Shown here one piece after another: positions 7,168 through 15,417 of a stretch of 44,057 nt of DNA. The stretch's first letter is position 1. Each line of letters opens with the position of its first letter. Origin of the DNA: Acidaminococcus sp050873445 (GTDB taxonomy: Bacteria > Bacillota > Negativicutes > Acidaminococcales > Acidaminococcaceae); assembly GCF_050873445.1 (NCBI RefSeq), contig NZ_JBNMIU010000011.1, forward strand, positions 1 to 44,057, in the 5' to 3' direction. The notes beneath the pieces were generated by a model. The model did no database searches, had not been told where the DNA came from, and saw only the letters and a list, made by a program, of their open reading frames with translations. Position numbers and translations under genes: made by a program.

Positions 7168-9012
7168 TTACTTATCTTCAGCAATATGTTTTTTCCCGTG
7201 AAGAGTCAGGGCATTTTCCCGCGTGATGGCATACTCTTCCCGAGTCAGGTCATACCGTACATCATAATAATTGGAGGGAGCCTGGAGCAGACCTGACATG
7301 GTATCGAACAGCAGATCATTGGTGAATATAGCCTGCTGATGTTGGCGCAGCACGGATGCTGTTTGCGGGTACGCCTGCTGGTAAGCCGGAGAAAGATAAA
7401 TCCACAAAGGAATCCGCACCATGTTGAATTTGAAGGGTGAGGCCGTATGGGTTAGCTCTAGGTCTTCTCCGTGATCAGATACGTATACCATGACTTGCAG
7501 ATCCAGTTGTTTCAATCCTGTTTCAAAGATTTTCTGCAGGATGTCATCGGTGAAGCGGAGAGAACGGTCGTACCAGATGGCTTTTTCGTTCTTGGATAGG
7601 CTGGACCAGTGCTGCTTCTGCACGTAGGCTTCCGGAATCCGTTGGTCGCATCGGAAATGGCTGCCGGTGATATGGAGAACAACAAAGTTATTCTGCCCAG
7701 CAGGTACTTGAGCCAGGGCCGGAAATAGCACATCATCGTCTCCATTCAGCCATTGGAGATGATCCGCCTGTTGTGCGATGACCGTGATTCCGGCATCGGA
7801 TACGCTGCTTTTTCCCTGGGTAGAGATCCAGTAGGTTTCATATCCGGCTCGTTTTGCCAGAGTTAGCAGATCCACGGCATATTTCAGCGGCTTTCGGTTG
7901 TATTGGTTGGCACTGGTCAGGGCTTGGGTGACGGCCATGACTGTATTGGGGAAATTGGAATAGGCATGAGGATAAAAGTAAAAATTTGGATCCTGTTTCC
8001 GGCTGGCTTCCCAGGGTGTAGTATCCATGGATGTGGCAGCAAAAGCGGACATCTTGTCCCGGTTGGCACTTTCACCCAGTACCAAAATGATGGTTCCGGG
8101 AACTTTCTGGCTGGTTAGATTTTCAATGCTTTCCAGCTTCAGGGTCTGGGTACTGCGTGGCAGGTTACGGTGTAATTCTGTAAACGCTCGAAGAGGACCG
8201 CCTTTAGCATACAGGTGGGCAACCCGGTCCATGGGGAAAACAGACATCATATAATTGATAAAGAAAAACAGGATGGCCAGGGTGAGCAGCCACCAGGATT
8301 TTTTATGCCGAAAGGAAACGGCAAGGGGAAAACAGGTATTCCGAAAGGTGTGGAACAGGAAGATAAAGAACAGAATCAGAGCTGTCAGTAGTCCTAGCAG
8401 GAAAGGAAAAGAAAAAATTGAAGTCAGATAGTTATAGGTTTCCTGGGGTGTGGTAGCCAAAATGGACAGCAGGACAATTTCATCTAGGAGATTTCCGTAA
8501 TGGAGAAAATAAAACAGGAATCCGCAGGCAGAGAGCATAAGAAAGAAAATTAGGGCTGTATACAGGAAGCGGAGCAGGACAGCGGTTCTTCCAGTCAGCG
8601 GAATCAGCCGTTGGAACAGGCAGGTGGTAAGGTAGAAAACGGAAGGGAAGATATAGTAGTTTCCTATATCTTTCTGGAAATAATCTGGAATATGGGAAAA
8701 AACGAAAAGGTAAGGGAAGAGCCAAAGCAGCGTACAACCCAGGGCGAAGTGGCGGCTTTTTTGGAAGCCACTTTCCTGACTGGAAAAAAGTTCACTGCTC
8801 TGCATCAGCAGGATGGAACCAAACAGGAATAGAAAGCTGCGGATGAGTCGAAGCCAGGTAATATGGTGCAGAGAATGCAGTGGAGACTGGAAAGCAGCTG
8901 CAAACAGGAACAGGAAGACAAGTGCAATCTTCAGGAAAATTTTGGTACTGTGCAGAAGCTGGGAACGGGACGGATGAGGAATGTGTATGGAATTCAATTG
9001 GAAAACCTCCAT
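7168..9012 (-). CDS. Phosphoethanolamine transferase, sulfatase fold (EptA/CptA-like)
   Basis: A 614-residue inner-membrane enzyme that likely moves phosphoethanolamine from phosphatidylethanolamine to lipid A or core sugars, lowering surface negative charge. Five or more hydrophobic helices fill residues 25-260, followed by a periplasmic alkaline-phosphatase-like domain. Its metal site residues are GES at 313-315, the putative nucleophile T357 in NTVMAV, and DHGE at 513-516. Length and order fit the family. The longest frame begins at ATG 9012, but the only good ribosome site, GGAGG at 9009-9005, lies inside it. TTG at 8997, eight bases further on, may be the true start. Transcribed toward the LPS locus from its own promoter. 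Confidence 0.87.
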   Translation of the reverse strand: MEVFQLNSIHIPHPSRSQLLHSTKIFLKIALVFLFLFAAAFQSPLHSLHHITWLRLIRSFLFLFGSILLMQSSELFSSQESGFQKSRHFALGCTLLWLFPYLFVFSHIPDYFQKDIGNYYIFPSVFYLTTCLFQRLIPLTGRTAVLLRFLYTALIFFLMLSACGFLFYFLHYGNLLDEIVLLSILATTPQETYNYLTSIFSFPFLLGLLTALILFFIFLFHTFRNTCFPLAVSFRHKKSWWLLTLAILFFFINYMMSVFPMDRVAHLYAKGGPLRAFTELHRNLPRSTQTLKLESIENLTSQKVPGTIILVLGESANRDKMSAFAATSMDTTPWEASRKQDPNFYFYPHAYSNFPNTVMAVTQALTSANQYNRKPLKYAVDLLTLAKRAGYETYWISTQGKSSVSDAGITVIAQQADHLQWLNGDDDVLFPALAQVPAGQNNFVVLHITGSHFRCDQRIPEAYVQKQHWSSLSKNEKAIWYDRSLRFTDDILQKIFETGLKQLDLQVMVYVSDHGEDLELTHTASPFKFNMVRIPLWIYLSPAYQQAYPQTASVLRQHQQAIFTNDLLFDTMSGLLQAPSNYYDVRYDLTREEYAITRENALTLHGKKHIAEDK

Positions 9013-9055
9013 AGGTGATAATTATGTGAAATTGTGAAATAAAAATTCACTTTTC

Positions 9056-9084
9056 ATCATATAGTATATAATCAATTCTGTCAA
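9056..9084 (-). promoter_or_regulatory. Sigma-70-type promoter of the phosphoethanolamine transferase gene
   Basis: On the minus strand TTGACA (9084-9079) and TATGAT (9061-9056) are separated by 17 bp and face the eptA-like gene. The region between this promoter and 9191 would also hold the promoter of the HEPN gene, where I see no strong match. Confidence 0.65.
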
Positions 9085-9191
9085 TTCAGGACACAACCGT
9101 CCCTAGAACCAAGATTTTGTCCACATCCTCTAATAGATATGTCTTTTGCCAGTGAAACACTGAAGCAGAGAATTCACAAGGAGGGTATCGT

Positions 9192-9575
9192 ATGGAAAAA
9201 ATTCAAGAACGATTAGAACTCACCCAAAAGGTTTTGAACAAACTCCATGAATTGGCTTCTAAAACTGAATTAAGTGATGTGGAACGGGATGCATTGATCC
9301 AACGATTTGAGTTTTCTTTTGAAATCCTTTGGAAATGTGCCAAGGAATATCTTTATGCAGAAGAAGGCATCGATGCAGCATCGCCCAAAAAGGTGATCCG
9401 CTGCTGCCGGGAACTGGGTCTCCTGGATGAAGAACAGACGACACAAGCTTTGCAGATGGCCGATGACAGGAATTTGACGACCCATACATATGATGAATCG
9501 TTTGCCAGAGCTGTGGTGGAACGGATTCGGACATATGATCACCTGCTGCAGAATTGGCTGGAGAACCTTCAATGA
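9192..9575 (+). CDS. HEPN-domain protein of the HI0074/HepT family, without an MNT partner
   Basis: A 127-residue all-helical protein. The family was named nucleotidyltransferase substrate-binding protein and is now known as HepT, the RNase toxin half of HEPN-MNT toxin-antitoxin pairs. The diagnostic RX4HXY motif is intact: R93, H98 and Y100 in DRNLTTHTY. R and H are the RNase residues, and the tyrosine is the residue AMPylated by the MntA antitoxin in characterised pairs. MntA genes normally sit next to hepT, yet no minimal nucleotidyltransferase is visible on either side. ATG 9192 follows AAGGAGGG. It could be a solitary toxin, a domesticated regulator, or be neutralised by an MntA elsewhere. 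Codon use is A+T-richer than that of nearby housekeeping genes. Confidence 0.85.
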   Translation: MEKIQERLELTQKVLNKLHELASKTELSDVERDALIQRFEFSFEILWKCAKEYLYAEEGIDAASPKKVIRCCRELGLLDEEQTTQALQMADDRNLTTHTYDESFARAVVERIRTYDHLLQNWLENLQ

Positions 9576-9634
9576 AGAAAAATTCAGACCTGGGAACGGA
9601 TGCCGGGCCCAGATTTCTTTCTTGTTTTCGTTTC

Positions 9635-9709
9635 AAACGCAAATGCAACGATAAAAGCTTCGTTGCATTTGCGTTTCATTTATTGCTATAATAATATGAA
9701 ACGCAAATC
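9635..9709 (+). promoter_or_regulatory. Palindromic operator and promoter of the AlbA_2 regulator gene
   Basis: A perfect 16-bp inverted repeat (9635-9650 with 9661-9676) contains AAACGCAAAT and its complement, and a third copy lies at 9699-9708. The promoter sits within the array: TTGCAT at 9663-9668 and TATAAT at 9687-9692, 18 bp apart. One arm thus overlaps the -35 element and the third copy lies near the expected transcription start. This is the geometry of a repressor-bound, probably autoregulated promoter. The repeats and promoter are seen directly; which protein binds is inference. Confidence 0.7.
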
Positions 9710-9739
9710 AAACGAAAGCAGTAGAAAGGAGATGGAACT

Positions 9740-10999
9740 GTGGAACGAGAAAACAGCAGTCTGGAATATAAGGAAGCCATTACGAATTCGTTCCTGAAAA
9801 CAGTCAGTGCTTTTGCCAATTATCAGGATGGCAGAATCATCTTTGGTGTACGGAATGACGGGACGATTTGCGGTATGGCAGAGCCGGTACAGACCTGCCT
9901 GGATATCGAAAATAAAATCAATGACAGCATCTCTCCTGCTCCTGAATATACGCTGCAGATCAATTCGGAGAACCGGACGATTACACTCTCTGTTCAAAAA
10001 GGAGAGAATCCTCCGTATCTCTATAAAAACAAAGCCTATCGACGCAGTGATTCTGCCAGCGTCGAGGTGGATCGGCTGGCGCTGAATCGGCTGATCCTGG
10101 AAGGCAGTCACCAATATTTTGAAGACCTGCCTGCCAAACAGCAGCAGCTGACCTTTTCCACCCTGCAGAAGGAAATGAAGCGCCAAATGGGGATCAGGAC
10201 CCTCAATGAGGATGTTTTGAAGACGCTGGGGTTTTATGCTTCGAAAGGAACATATTCCCATGTGGCTGCACTGTTTTCGGATCAAAATCCCTTTCCCGGG
10301 ATCGACATGATGATTTTCGGTTCTTCCATTGATGAAATCCGAGACCGTATCCAATGGAGCGGGGCGTCCGTATTGACTTTGTATCATGAGGCGACGGAAA
10401 GGATTATCAAAGAATACCGGGTGGAAAAAATCCAGGGAATCGAGCGGAAAACCATCGAGAAAATACCGGGAAAAGCAGTACGGGAAGCCATTGCCAATGC
10501 GCTGGTCCATCGGACGTGGGATATCCCGACGGCCATCCGTGTGGCTCTCTATCCGGATCGGGTCGAAATTACCTCGCCAGGAGGTCTGCCGGCAGGGATT
10601 ACCCAGGAAGAATATCTGCAGCACCAGATTTCGATCTTACGGAATCCCAAACTGGCCAATGTATTTTACCGTCTGGGTTATATCGAAGCTTTTGGGACGG
10701 GAATCCAGCGGATCCGCTATGCCTATGTACGAAGCCAGGTGAAACCGGAATTCCATATTACGGAACATATTATCCAGGTGGTCCTGCCACTTTTGGATGC
10801 GCTCCCTTCTCTGGATCAGGAAGAAGAAAAAATCAAAGCCCTTTTTACGTCTAATACGCTTCTGAGCCGTCAAGATATCGAAAAGGAAACGGGATTTGAA
10901 AAAAATAAAGTTATTCGGCTGCTGAATCGGATGAGTACCAAGAAAGCCATCCGGCGCATCGGTAAAGGGCGGGGAACAAAGTATTCCCTGCTGCCATAA
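9740..10999 (+). CDS. AlbA_2 (Schlafen-like) domain transcriptional regulator, COG2865 type
   Basis: A 419-residue protein with an N-terminal AlbA_2 domain (SLEYKEA near residue 5 and the FANYQDGRIIFGV block), a central region related to the ATP-dependent helicase RecG C-terminal module (REAIANALVHR, then ITSPGGLPAGI and RNPKLANVFYRLGYIEAFGTGI), and a C-terminal winged helix (SRQDIEKETGF...). Such proteins are often labelled putative transcriptional regulator; their physiological roles are mostly unknown. The start is GTG 9740 after AGGAGAT; the nearby ATG 9732 is out of frame. The three-copy operator directly upstream suggests autoregulation. Together with the orphan HEPN gene it looks like accessory material. 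A sulfatase-fold gene follows 12 bp later and may be co-transcribed. Confidence 0.85.
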   Translation: MERENSSLEYKEAITNSFLKTVSAFANYQDGRIIFGVRNDGTICGMAEPVQTCLDIENKINDSISPAPEYTLQINSENRTITLSVQKGENPPYLYKNKAYRRSDSASVEVDRLALNRLILEGSHQYFEDLPAKQQQLTFSTLQKEMKRQMGIRTLNEDVLKTLGFYASKGTYSHVAALFSDQNPFPGIDMMIFGSSIDEIRDRIQWSGASVLTLYHEATERIIKEYRVEKIQGIERKTIEKIPGKAVREAIANALVHRTWDIPTAIRVALYPDRVEITSPGGLPAGITQEEYLQHQISILRNPKLANVFYRLGYIEAFGTGIQRIRYAYVRSQVKPEFHITEHIIQVVLPLLDALPSLDQEEEKIKALFTSNTLLSRQDIEKETGFEKNKVIRLLNRMSTKKAIRRIGKGRGTKYSLLP

Positions 11000-11011
11000 A
11001 GGAGGTCTACT

Positions 11012-13039
11012 TTGTTTTCCCTATTTTTTGCATCGCTGCAGCAAGACGCGAAACTGTTTTTGTTCTTTCCCATCCTGTGTGCCATCTTCCGTCTGATCTT
11101 CATCAAAGTGTACAATCCCTACCGCAGCCTGAAGGGGAAGGGTCAGGTGCTCTGGCACTGCTTCCGCTACGGGTTCTGGTGGGGCATGGATTTCAATGCC
11201 TATGTGTTCCTGATCCCTCTGGTGCTGCTGTCTTTGCCCGGGGCCTTTTTTCCGGTGTGGCACCGCTGGGGGGATACCCTGCGGCTCTTGGGCGGACTGG
11301 TGTACAGCCTGGTACTGTACCTGGCTTTTGCGGGAAAGATGCTGTTTTACAAACATTTCCATGACATCTTCAACCAGACCATGAAACTGGGGGCCAAAGC
11401 AGAGAAACACAATCTGGCGGATATCTTTTTCCACCAGGATCACGGCGCCTGGATCCTGCTTGGCGTCCTGCCTTATCTGGGGGTATGCGCTGCGTGCATC
11501 CAGGGGCTGCTCCAACTGCCCAGCTTCCAGTATCTGGACTTTTTTTCTCCCATCCTCCACTACGGCTACAACACGGTGATTTTCCTGGGGGCCATTGCGG
11601 CCTTTTACTGGTTCCGGTACGGGGGTACCTTCTGGCACGACAACAAGCCGGAATGGGATACCATCCCCAGTGTGGTGAAAAAGGATATTTTCTTTGCCAA
11701 GGCCACGGTGGACGACCTGGTGGCCCTGGAACAGGTACTGAAACACAAACTGAACCCGGCTTATGAGCATACGGATGAACAGGATCTGACAGCTGTCCAG
11801 CCTTTGCTGACGGAAAAAACGCCCATTGCCCGGCTGCCCAACCCGGCCTACGGGTTCAAACGGACGGCCGGGGGACCTCGGATCACCAAGCCCACCCACA
11901 TTTTCCTGTTCGTGGGGGAAAGCTATCTGCAGCAGTTCTTTGAGCCGCAATTTGCCTGCCTGAACCTGGTGCAGGGGGGCAAATTGCTGATGGAAGACCC
12001 TCATACGGCCAGTCTGACCAGTGCCCTTTCGGCGGGGATCATTTCCCGTCCGTCCATCGTCAGCCTCATGAGCGGCATCTTCGACGCAGGCCTGGAACTG
12101 AACGAAAAGGAAAGCTTCTGGAAGAACAACCTGCCCACGGCCCTGCCCCGGCAGCTGAAGAAACTGGGCTATCATTCCACCTACTGGTACGGAGGCAATG
12201 TGACCTATGGCAACTTCAACCAGTTCGCTCCGGCCTGCGGCTTCGATCAGGTGATGACGGCCACGGACTTCTGCGGCCCGGATGCACCCAAGACCTGGGT
12301 GGGGGTCTACGACAATGTGTTCCTGGAAAAGGCGGCAGAGCTGATCAGGCAGCAGGAGGAAGCGAACGGTCCCTACCAGTTCCACTTCCTGTATACCACC
12401 AGCTACCATGGGCCCTTCAAGATCCCTCTGGCTGAGTATGGGTACGACCCGGAAAAGGTCATGCCCGATGCCCCCCGGGATATCCGGAAAAACAGGGAAA
12501 TCCAGAAAAACCTGGGGACGTTCTGGTTCTCGGACCAGGCTCTGGGCAAATTCATCCGCACCATGCGGAAGGCCTATCCGGACTGCCTGTTCATCCTGAC
12601 GGGGGACCATTCCGTCGATATGAGCCCGGTGCTTGCCAGGACATCCCTGATGGGCCGGGACTGCAATCTTCGGGAACGGCACAGCCCGGTACTGCTCATG
12701 AATCACCGGGAGCTGGACAAGTTCAGTTTTGCCGGCAACACCATCGGCAGCCACATGAATATTGCGCCCACCATCTTCGAGCTGATCGCCCCCAAAGGGT
12801 TCACCTATTATTCCCTGTATCCGTCCCTGCTGGAACCCATCGACCATGTGGTATCGCCCTACCACTGGCTGCGGAAGGATGCCTACGGCAGCTACGGCCA
12901 GGATTTCTTCCAGCCGCTGGGAAAGGATCATGGGCCGGAAGACCTGGCGGAGGGACCGAAACCTTATACGGATGAGCGGGAAGCCTGGCTGGATCTGACC
13001 GGCTATCTGGTCCGTCATCCGGAACTGCTGGACCGCTGA
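11012..13039 (+). CDS. LtaS/MdoB-like phosphoglycerol transferase, sulfatase fold, membrane-anchored
   Basis: A 675-residue inner-membrane protein: about five transmembrane helices in residues 10-210, a linker, then an extracytoplasmic alkaline-phosphatase-superfamily domain. Metal-site motifs are VGES (301-304), a serine/threonine-rich segment with RPSIVSLMSG that would hold the nucleophile, and TGDHS (530-534). In monoderms LtaS builds lipoteichoic acid; in diderms MdoB adds phosphoglycerol to periplasmic glucans. This organism appears diderm, so the acceptor may be LPS or another surface glycan. It starts with TTG 11012, seven bases after AAAGGAGG; no earlier in-frame start has a ribosome site. 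It ends just before a terminator hairpin and the ugd gene. Confidence 0.8.
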   Translation: MFSLFFASLQQDAKLFLFFPILCAIFRLIFIKVYNPYRSLKGKGQVLWHCFRYGFWWGMDFNAYVFLIPLVLLSLPGAFFPVWHRWGDTLRLLGGLVYSLVLYLAFAGKMLFYKHFHDIFNQTMKLGAKAEKHNLADIFFHQDHGAWILLGVLPYLGVCAACIQGLLQLPSFQYLDFFSPILHYGYNTVIFLGAIAAFYWFRYGGTFWHDNKPEWDTIPSVVKKDIFFAKATVDDLVALEQVLKHKLNPAYEHTDEQDLTAVQPLLTEKTPIARLPNPAYGFKRTAGGPRITKPTHIFLFVGESYLQQFFEPQFACLNLVQGGKLLMEDPHTASLTSALSAGIISRPSIVSLMSGIFDAGLELNEKESFWKNNLPTALPRQLKKLGYHSTYWYGGNVTYGNFNQFAPACGFDQVMTATDFCGPDAPKTWVGVYDNVFLEKAAELIRQQEEANGPYQFHFLYTTSYHGPFKIPLAEYGYDPEKVMPDAPRDIRKNREIQKNLGTFWFSDQALGKFIRTMRKAYPDCLFILTGDHSVDMSPVLARTSLMGRDCNLRERHSPVLLMNHRELDKFSFAGNTIGSHMNIAPTIFELIAPKGFTYYSLYPSLLEPIDHVVSPYHWLRKDAYGSYGQDFFQPLGKDHGPEDLAEGPKPYTDEREAWLDLTGYLVRHPELLDR

Positions 13040-13040
13040 G

Positions 13041-13076
13041 AAAAGGGAGTGTTGCATTTGCTACACTCCCTTTTGT
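13041..13076 (+). terminator. Terminator after the LtaS-like gene, overlapped by the ugd promoter
   Basis: A 12-bp stem (13041-13052 with 13063-13074) ends in TTTT. Its 3' side runs straight into TGGTATAAT, an extended -10 element whose TATAAT is at 13079-13084 and faces ugd. The two signals are therefore fused in about 45 bp. Confidence 0.75.
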
Positions 13077-13084
13077 GGTATAAT
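13077..13084 (+). promoter_or_regulatory. Extended -10 promoter element of ugd
   Basis: TGG followed by TATAAT (13079-13084) lies about 30 bp before the ugd start. The -35 region falls within the terminator stem and is poor (TTGCTA with 15-bp spacing), as is common for extended -10 promoters. Confidence 0.55.
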
Positions 13085-13114
13085 GAACGTATTGCAGGAA
13101 AGGAGTTGCCACTT

Positions 13115-14281
13115 ATGAAAATCGCGATTGCAGGTACAGGGTATGTGGGCCTTTCCAACGGGCTCCTGCTGGCCCAGCACCAGGAAGTGGTGGCGCTGGA
13201 TATCGTACCGGAAAAAGTACAGATGCTGAACGAAGGGAAGTCCCCTCTGGTGGATGCGGACATTTCCCGTTTTTTGAAGCGGAAAGACATCCGGTTTCGG
13301 GCTACCCTGGATCCCCGGGATGCTTTCACAGATGCGGCATACATCATCATTTCCACTCCTACCAACTATGATCCGCAGAAGAATTTCTTCGATACTTCCT
13401 CTGTGGAAACAGTCATCGGAGAAGTGCTGGATATCAATCCCCAGGCCGTGATGGTCATCAAATCCACAGTGCCGGTGGGATATACGAAGCAGATGCGGCA
13501 GCAGTTCCATACGGACAACATCATATTTTCCCCGGAATTCCTGCGGGAGGGGAAAGCGTTATATGACAACCTCCATCCTTCCCGGATCGTGGTGGGAGAG
13601 GATTCTCCCCGGGCCCGGAAGTTTGCGTCGCTTTTGGCAGAAGGTGCCGAGAAGAAGGAAATCCCCATGCTGTTCACCGGGTCCACGGAAGCTGAGGCCA
13701 TCAAACTGTTCGCCAATACCTATCTGGCCCTGCGGGTGGCCTATTTCAACGAACTGGATTCTTACGCCGAGATGCGGGGGCTTTCTACCGTCCAGATCAT
13801 CAAGGGTGTCTGCCTGGATCCCCGGATCGGTGATTTTTACAACAATCCTTCCTTCGGGTATGGGGGCTACTGCCTGCCCAAGGATACGAAACAGCTGCTG
13901 GCCAACTACCAGGATGTGCCCCAGAATTTGATTTCGGCCATTGTGGCGGCCAACCGCACCCGCAAGGACCACATTGCCGACGAGATCCTGGCCCGGAACC
14001 CCAAAGTGGTGGGGGTGTACCGGCTGACCATGAAGAGCGCCTCGGACAATTTCCGCTCTTCGGCCATCCAGGGGGTCATGAAACGGATCAAGGCCAAGGG
14101 CATCCCGGTGGTGGTCTACGAACCCACTCTCCACGAACCGGAATTCTTCCGTTCCAAAGTGGTGAACGATCTGGCCGCCTTCAAGGCCCAGTGTGATGTG
14201 ATCGTAGCCAACCGCTGGTTCGGGGACCTGGCGGATGTGAAGGAGAAAGTCTATACCCGGGATCTGTTCGACCGGGATTAA
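13115..14281 (+). CDS. ugd: UDP-glucose 6-dehydrogenase
   Basis: Oxidises UDP-glucose to UDP-glucuronate with two NAD+ in the cytoplasm, supplying uronic acids for surface glycans. The 388-residue protein opens with the Rossmann motif IAGTGYVG, then has the STPTNYD and KSTVPVGYT segments and the catalytic cysteine C253 in GGYCLPKDTK. The start is ATG 13115 after AGGAAAGGAG; an in-frame upstream extension to 13049 runs through the terminator and is rejected. The short form (about 390 residues) is typical of bacterial capsule/LPS enzymes. It lies 9 bp before the epimerase that would use its product, making a two-step route to UDP-galacturonate. Confidence 0.93.
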   Translation: MKIAIAGTGYVGLSNGLLLAQHQEVVALDIVPEKVQMLNEGKSPLVDADISRFLKRKDIRFRATLDPRDAFTDAAYIIISTPTNYDPQKNFFDTSSVETVIGEVLDINPQAVMVIKSTVPVGYTKQMRQQFHTDNIIFSPEFLREGKALYDNLHPSRIVVGEDSPRARKFASLLAEGAEKKEIPMLFTGSTEAEAIKLFANTYLALRVAYFNELDSYAEMRGLSTVQIIKGVCLDPRIGDFYNNPSFGYGGYCLPKDTKQLLANYQDVPQNLISAIVAANRTRKDHIADEILARNPKVVGVYRLTMKSASDNFRSSAIQGVMKRIKAKGIPVVVYEPTLHEPEFFRSKVVNDLAAFKAQCDVIVANRWFGDLADVKEKVYTRDLFDRD

Positions 14282-14290
14282 GGAGTTACC

Positions 14291-15289
14291 ATGGAATCAT
14301 TTGATGCCAATCAGAAAATCTTCATTACCGGGGCTGCCGGCTTCATCGGCTACCACCTGGCCAAACGGCTGCTGAGCCTGGGAGCCCGGGTGGCCGGCCT
14401 GGACAATATGAACGCCTATTATGATGTGCAGCTGAAAAAGGACCGTCTGGCCCGGCTGGAACTGTACCCGGCCTTTTCCTTCACGGAAGGGGACCTGGCG
14501 GATGCGGCAGCTGTGAATCGGATCTTTGAGGAATTCCAGCCAGACATCGTGGTGAACCTGGCCGCCCAGGCCGGGGTACGCTACAGCATCGACCATCCCC
14601 GGGAATACATCGATTCCAACATTATTGGTTTTTTCAACATCCTGGAGGCCTGCCGTCACTACCAGCCCAGACATCTGCTGTTCGCCTCCAGTTCTTCCGT
14701 ATACGGGAACCAGAAGAAGACACCCTTTGCCACCACGGATAATGTGGATCATCCCATCAGCCTGTATGCGGCCACGAAGAAATCCGACGAACTGATGGCC
14801 TATACCTACTGCCATCTATACGGGATCCCCGCCACCGGGCTCCGGTTCTTTACGGTGTATGGGCCTTTTGGCCGGCCTGATATGGCTTACTTCAAATTCA
14901 CCAATAAGATCATGGCCGGGCAGCCCATCACCATTTTCAACAATGGGGATATGTACCGGGATTTCACCTATGTGGACGACATCGTTACCGGCATCCAGGA
15001 TATGCTGTGCAATCCGCCCGGACCCAATGAGGAAGGGGACCGGTACAAAATCTACAATATCGGCAATAACCATCCGGAAAAGCTCATGACCTTCATCGAG
15101 ACTCTGGAGGAAGCCATCGGGAAAAAGGCGGAAAAGGAATTCCTGCCCATGCAGCCCGGGGATGTGTACCAGACCTATGCGGATGTGAGCGAACTGGAGA
15201 AGGATTTCGGTTTCAAGCCCAAGACCACCATCAAAGAAGGTCTGAGTAAGTTCGCAAAGTGGTATCGGGAGTATTATCATATGCAGTGA
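14291..15289 (+). CDS. UDP-glucuronate 4-epimerase, extended short-chain dehydrogenase family
   Basis: Probably converts UDP-glucuronate to UDP-galacturonate. The 332-residue protein has the NAD-binding GAAGFIG near residue 15, NLAAQAGVRYS, the SSSSVYG block and the catalytic Y159-x3-K163 in YAATKKS. The LDNMNAYYDVQLKKDRL segment after the first fold unit is characteristic of the UDP-glucuronate epimerase subgroup (CapI/LspL) rather than GalE. ATG 14291 follows AGGAG and is 9 bp after ugd, so the two are one transcript. It would provide galacturonic acid for LPS core or capsule, which fits the nearby glycosyltransferase locus. Other nucleotide-sugar epimerase activities cannot be excluded. 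Confidence 0.87.
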   Translation: MESFDANQKIFITGAAGFIGYHLAKRLLSLGARVAGLDNMNAYYDVQLKKDRLARLELYPAFSFTEGDLADAAAVNRIFEEFQPDIVVNLAAQAGVRYSIDHPREYIDSNIIGFFNILEACRHYQPRHLLFASSSSVYGNQKKTPFATTDNVDHPISLYAATKKSDELMAYTYCHLYGIPATGLRFFTVYGPFGRPDMAYFKFTNKIMAGQPITIFNNGDMYRDFTYVDDIVTGIQDMLCNPPGPNEEGDRYKIYNIGNNHPEKLMTFIETLEEAIGKKAEKEFLPMQPGDVYQTYADVSELEKDFGFKPKTTIKEGLSKFAKWYREYYHMQ

Positions 15290-15334
15290 CCAGTTCCTTT
15301 TGTTGTATACTGTATTATTTTCTGCAAAGGCAGT

Positions 15335-15394
15335 TATAATCGTGTATAATAATATGTAATATTGTACGGTTTTTCCGATGAGGACGGAAGAACC
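15335..15394 (+). promoter_or_regulatory. Promoter region and leader hairpin upstream of the AGCS symporter gene
   Basis: Two TATAAT boxes occur at 15335-15340 and 15345-15350, without a convincing -35 partner. The presumed leader then contains a 10-bp hairpin, GGTTTTTCCG (15368-15377) with CGGAAGAACC (15385-15394) around ATGAGGA. It ends 23 bases before the start codon, just ahead of the ribosome site AAAGGGAGGA. It has no T-tract, so it is not an intrinsic terminator; a role in mRNA stability or translation control is possible. Confidence 0.4.
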
Positions 15395-15417
15395 CATGAA
15401 AGGGAGGACTACAATCA

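Noticed and set aside
9572..9695. A small frame overlapping the HEPN stop as a possible MntA antitoxin
   Set aside because: It encodes about 40 residues with no nucleotidyltransferase motif and runs through the palindromic operator.
9740..10999. Naming this gene RecG helicase
   Set aside because: Only the C-terminal region shares the RecG-related label used in databases; there are no Walker or helicase motifs. AlbA_2 regulator is the better description.
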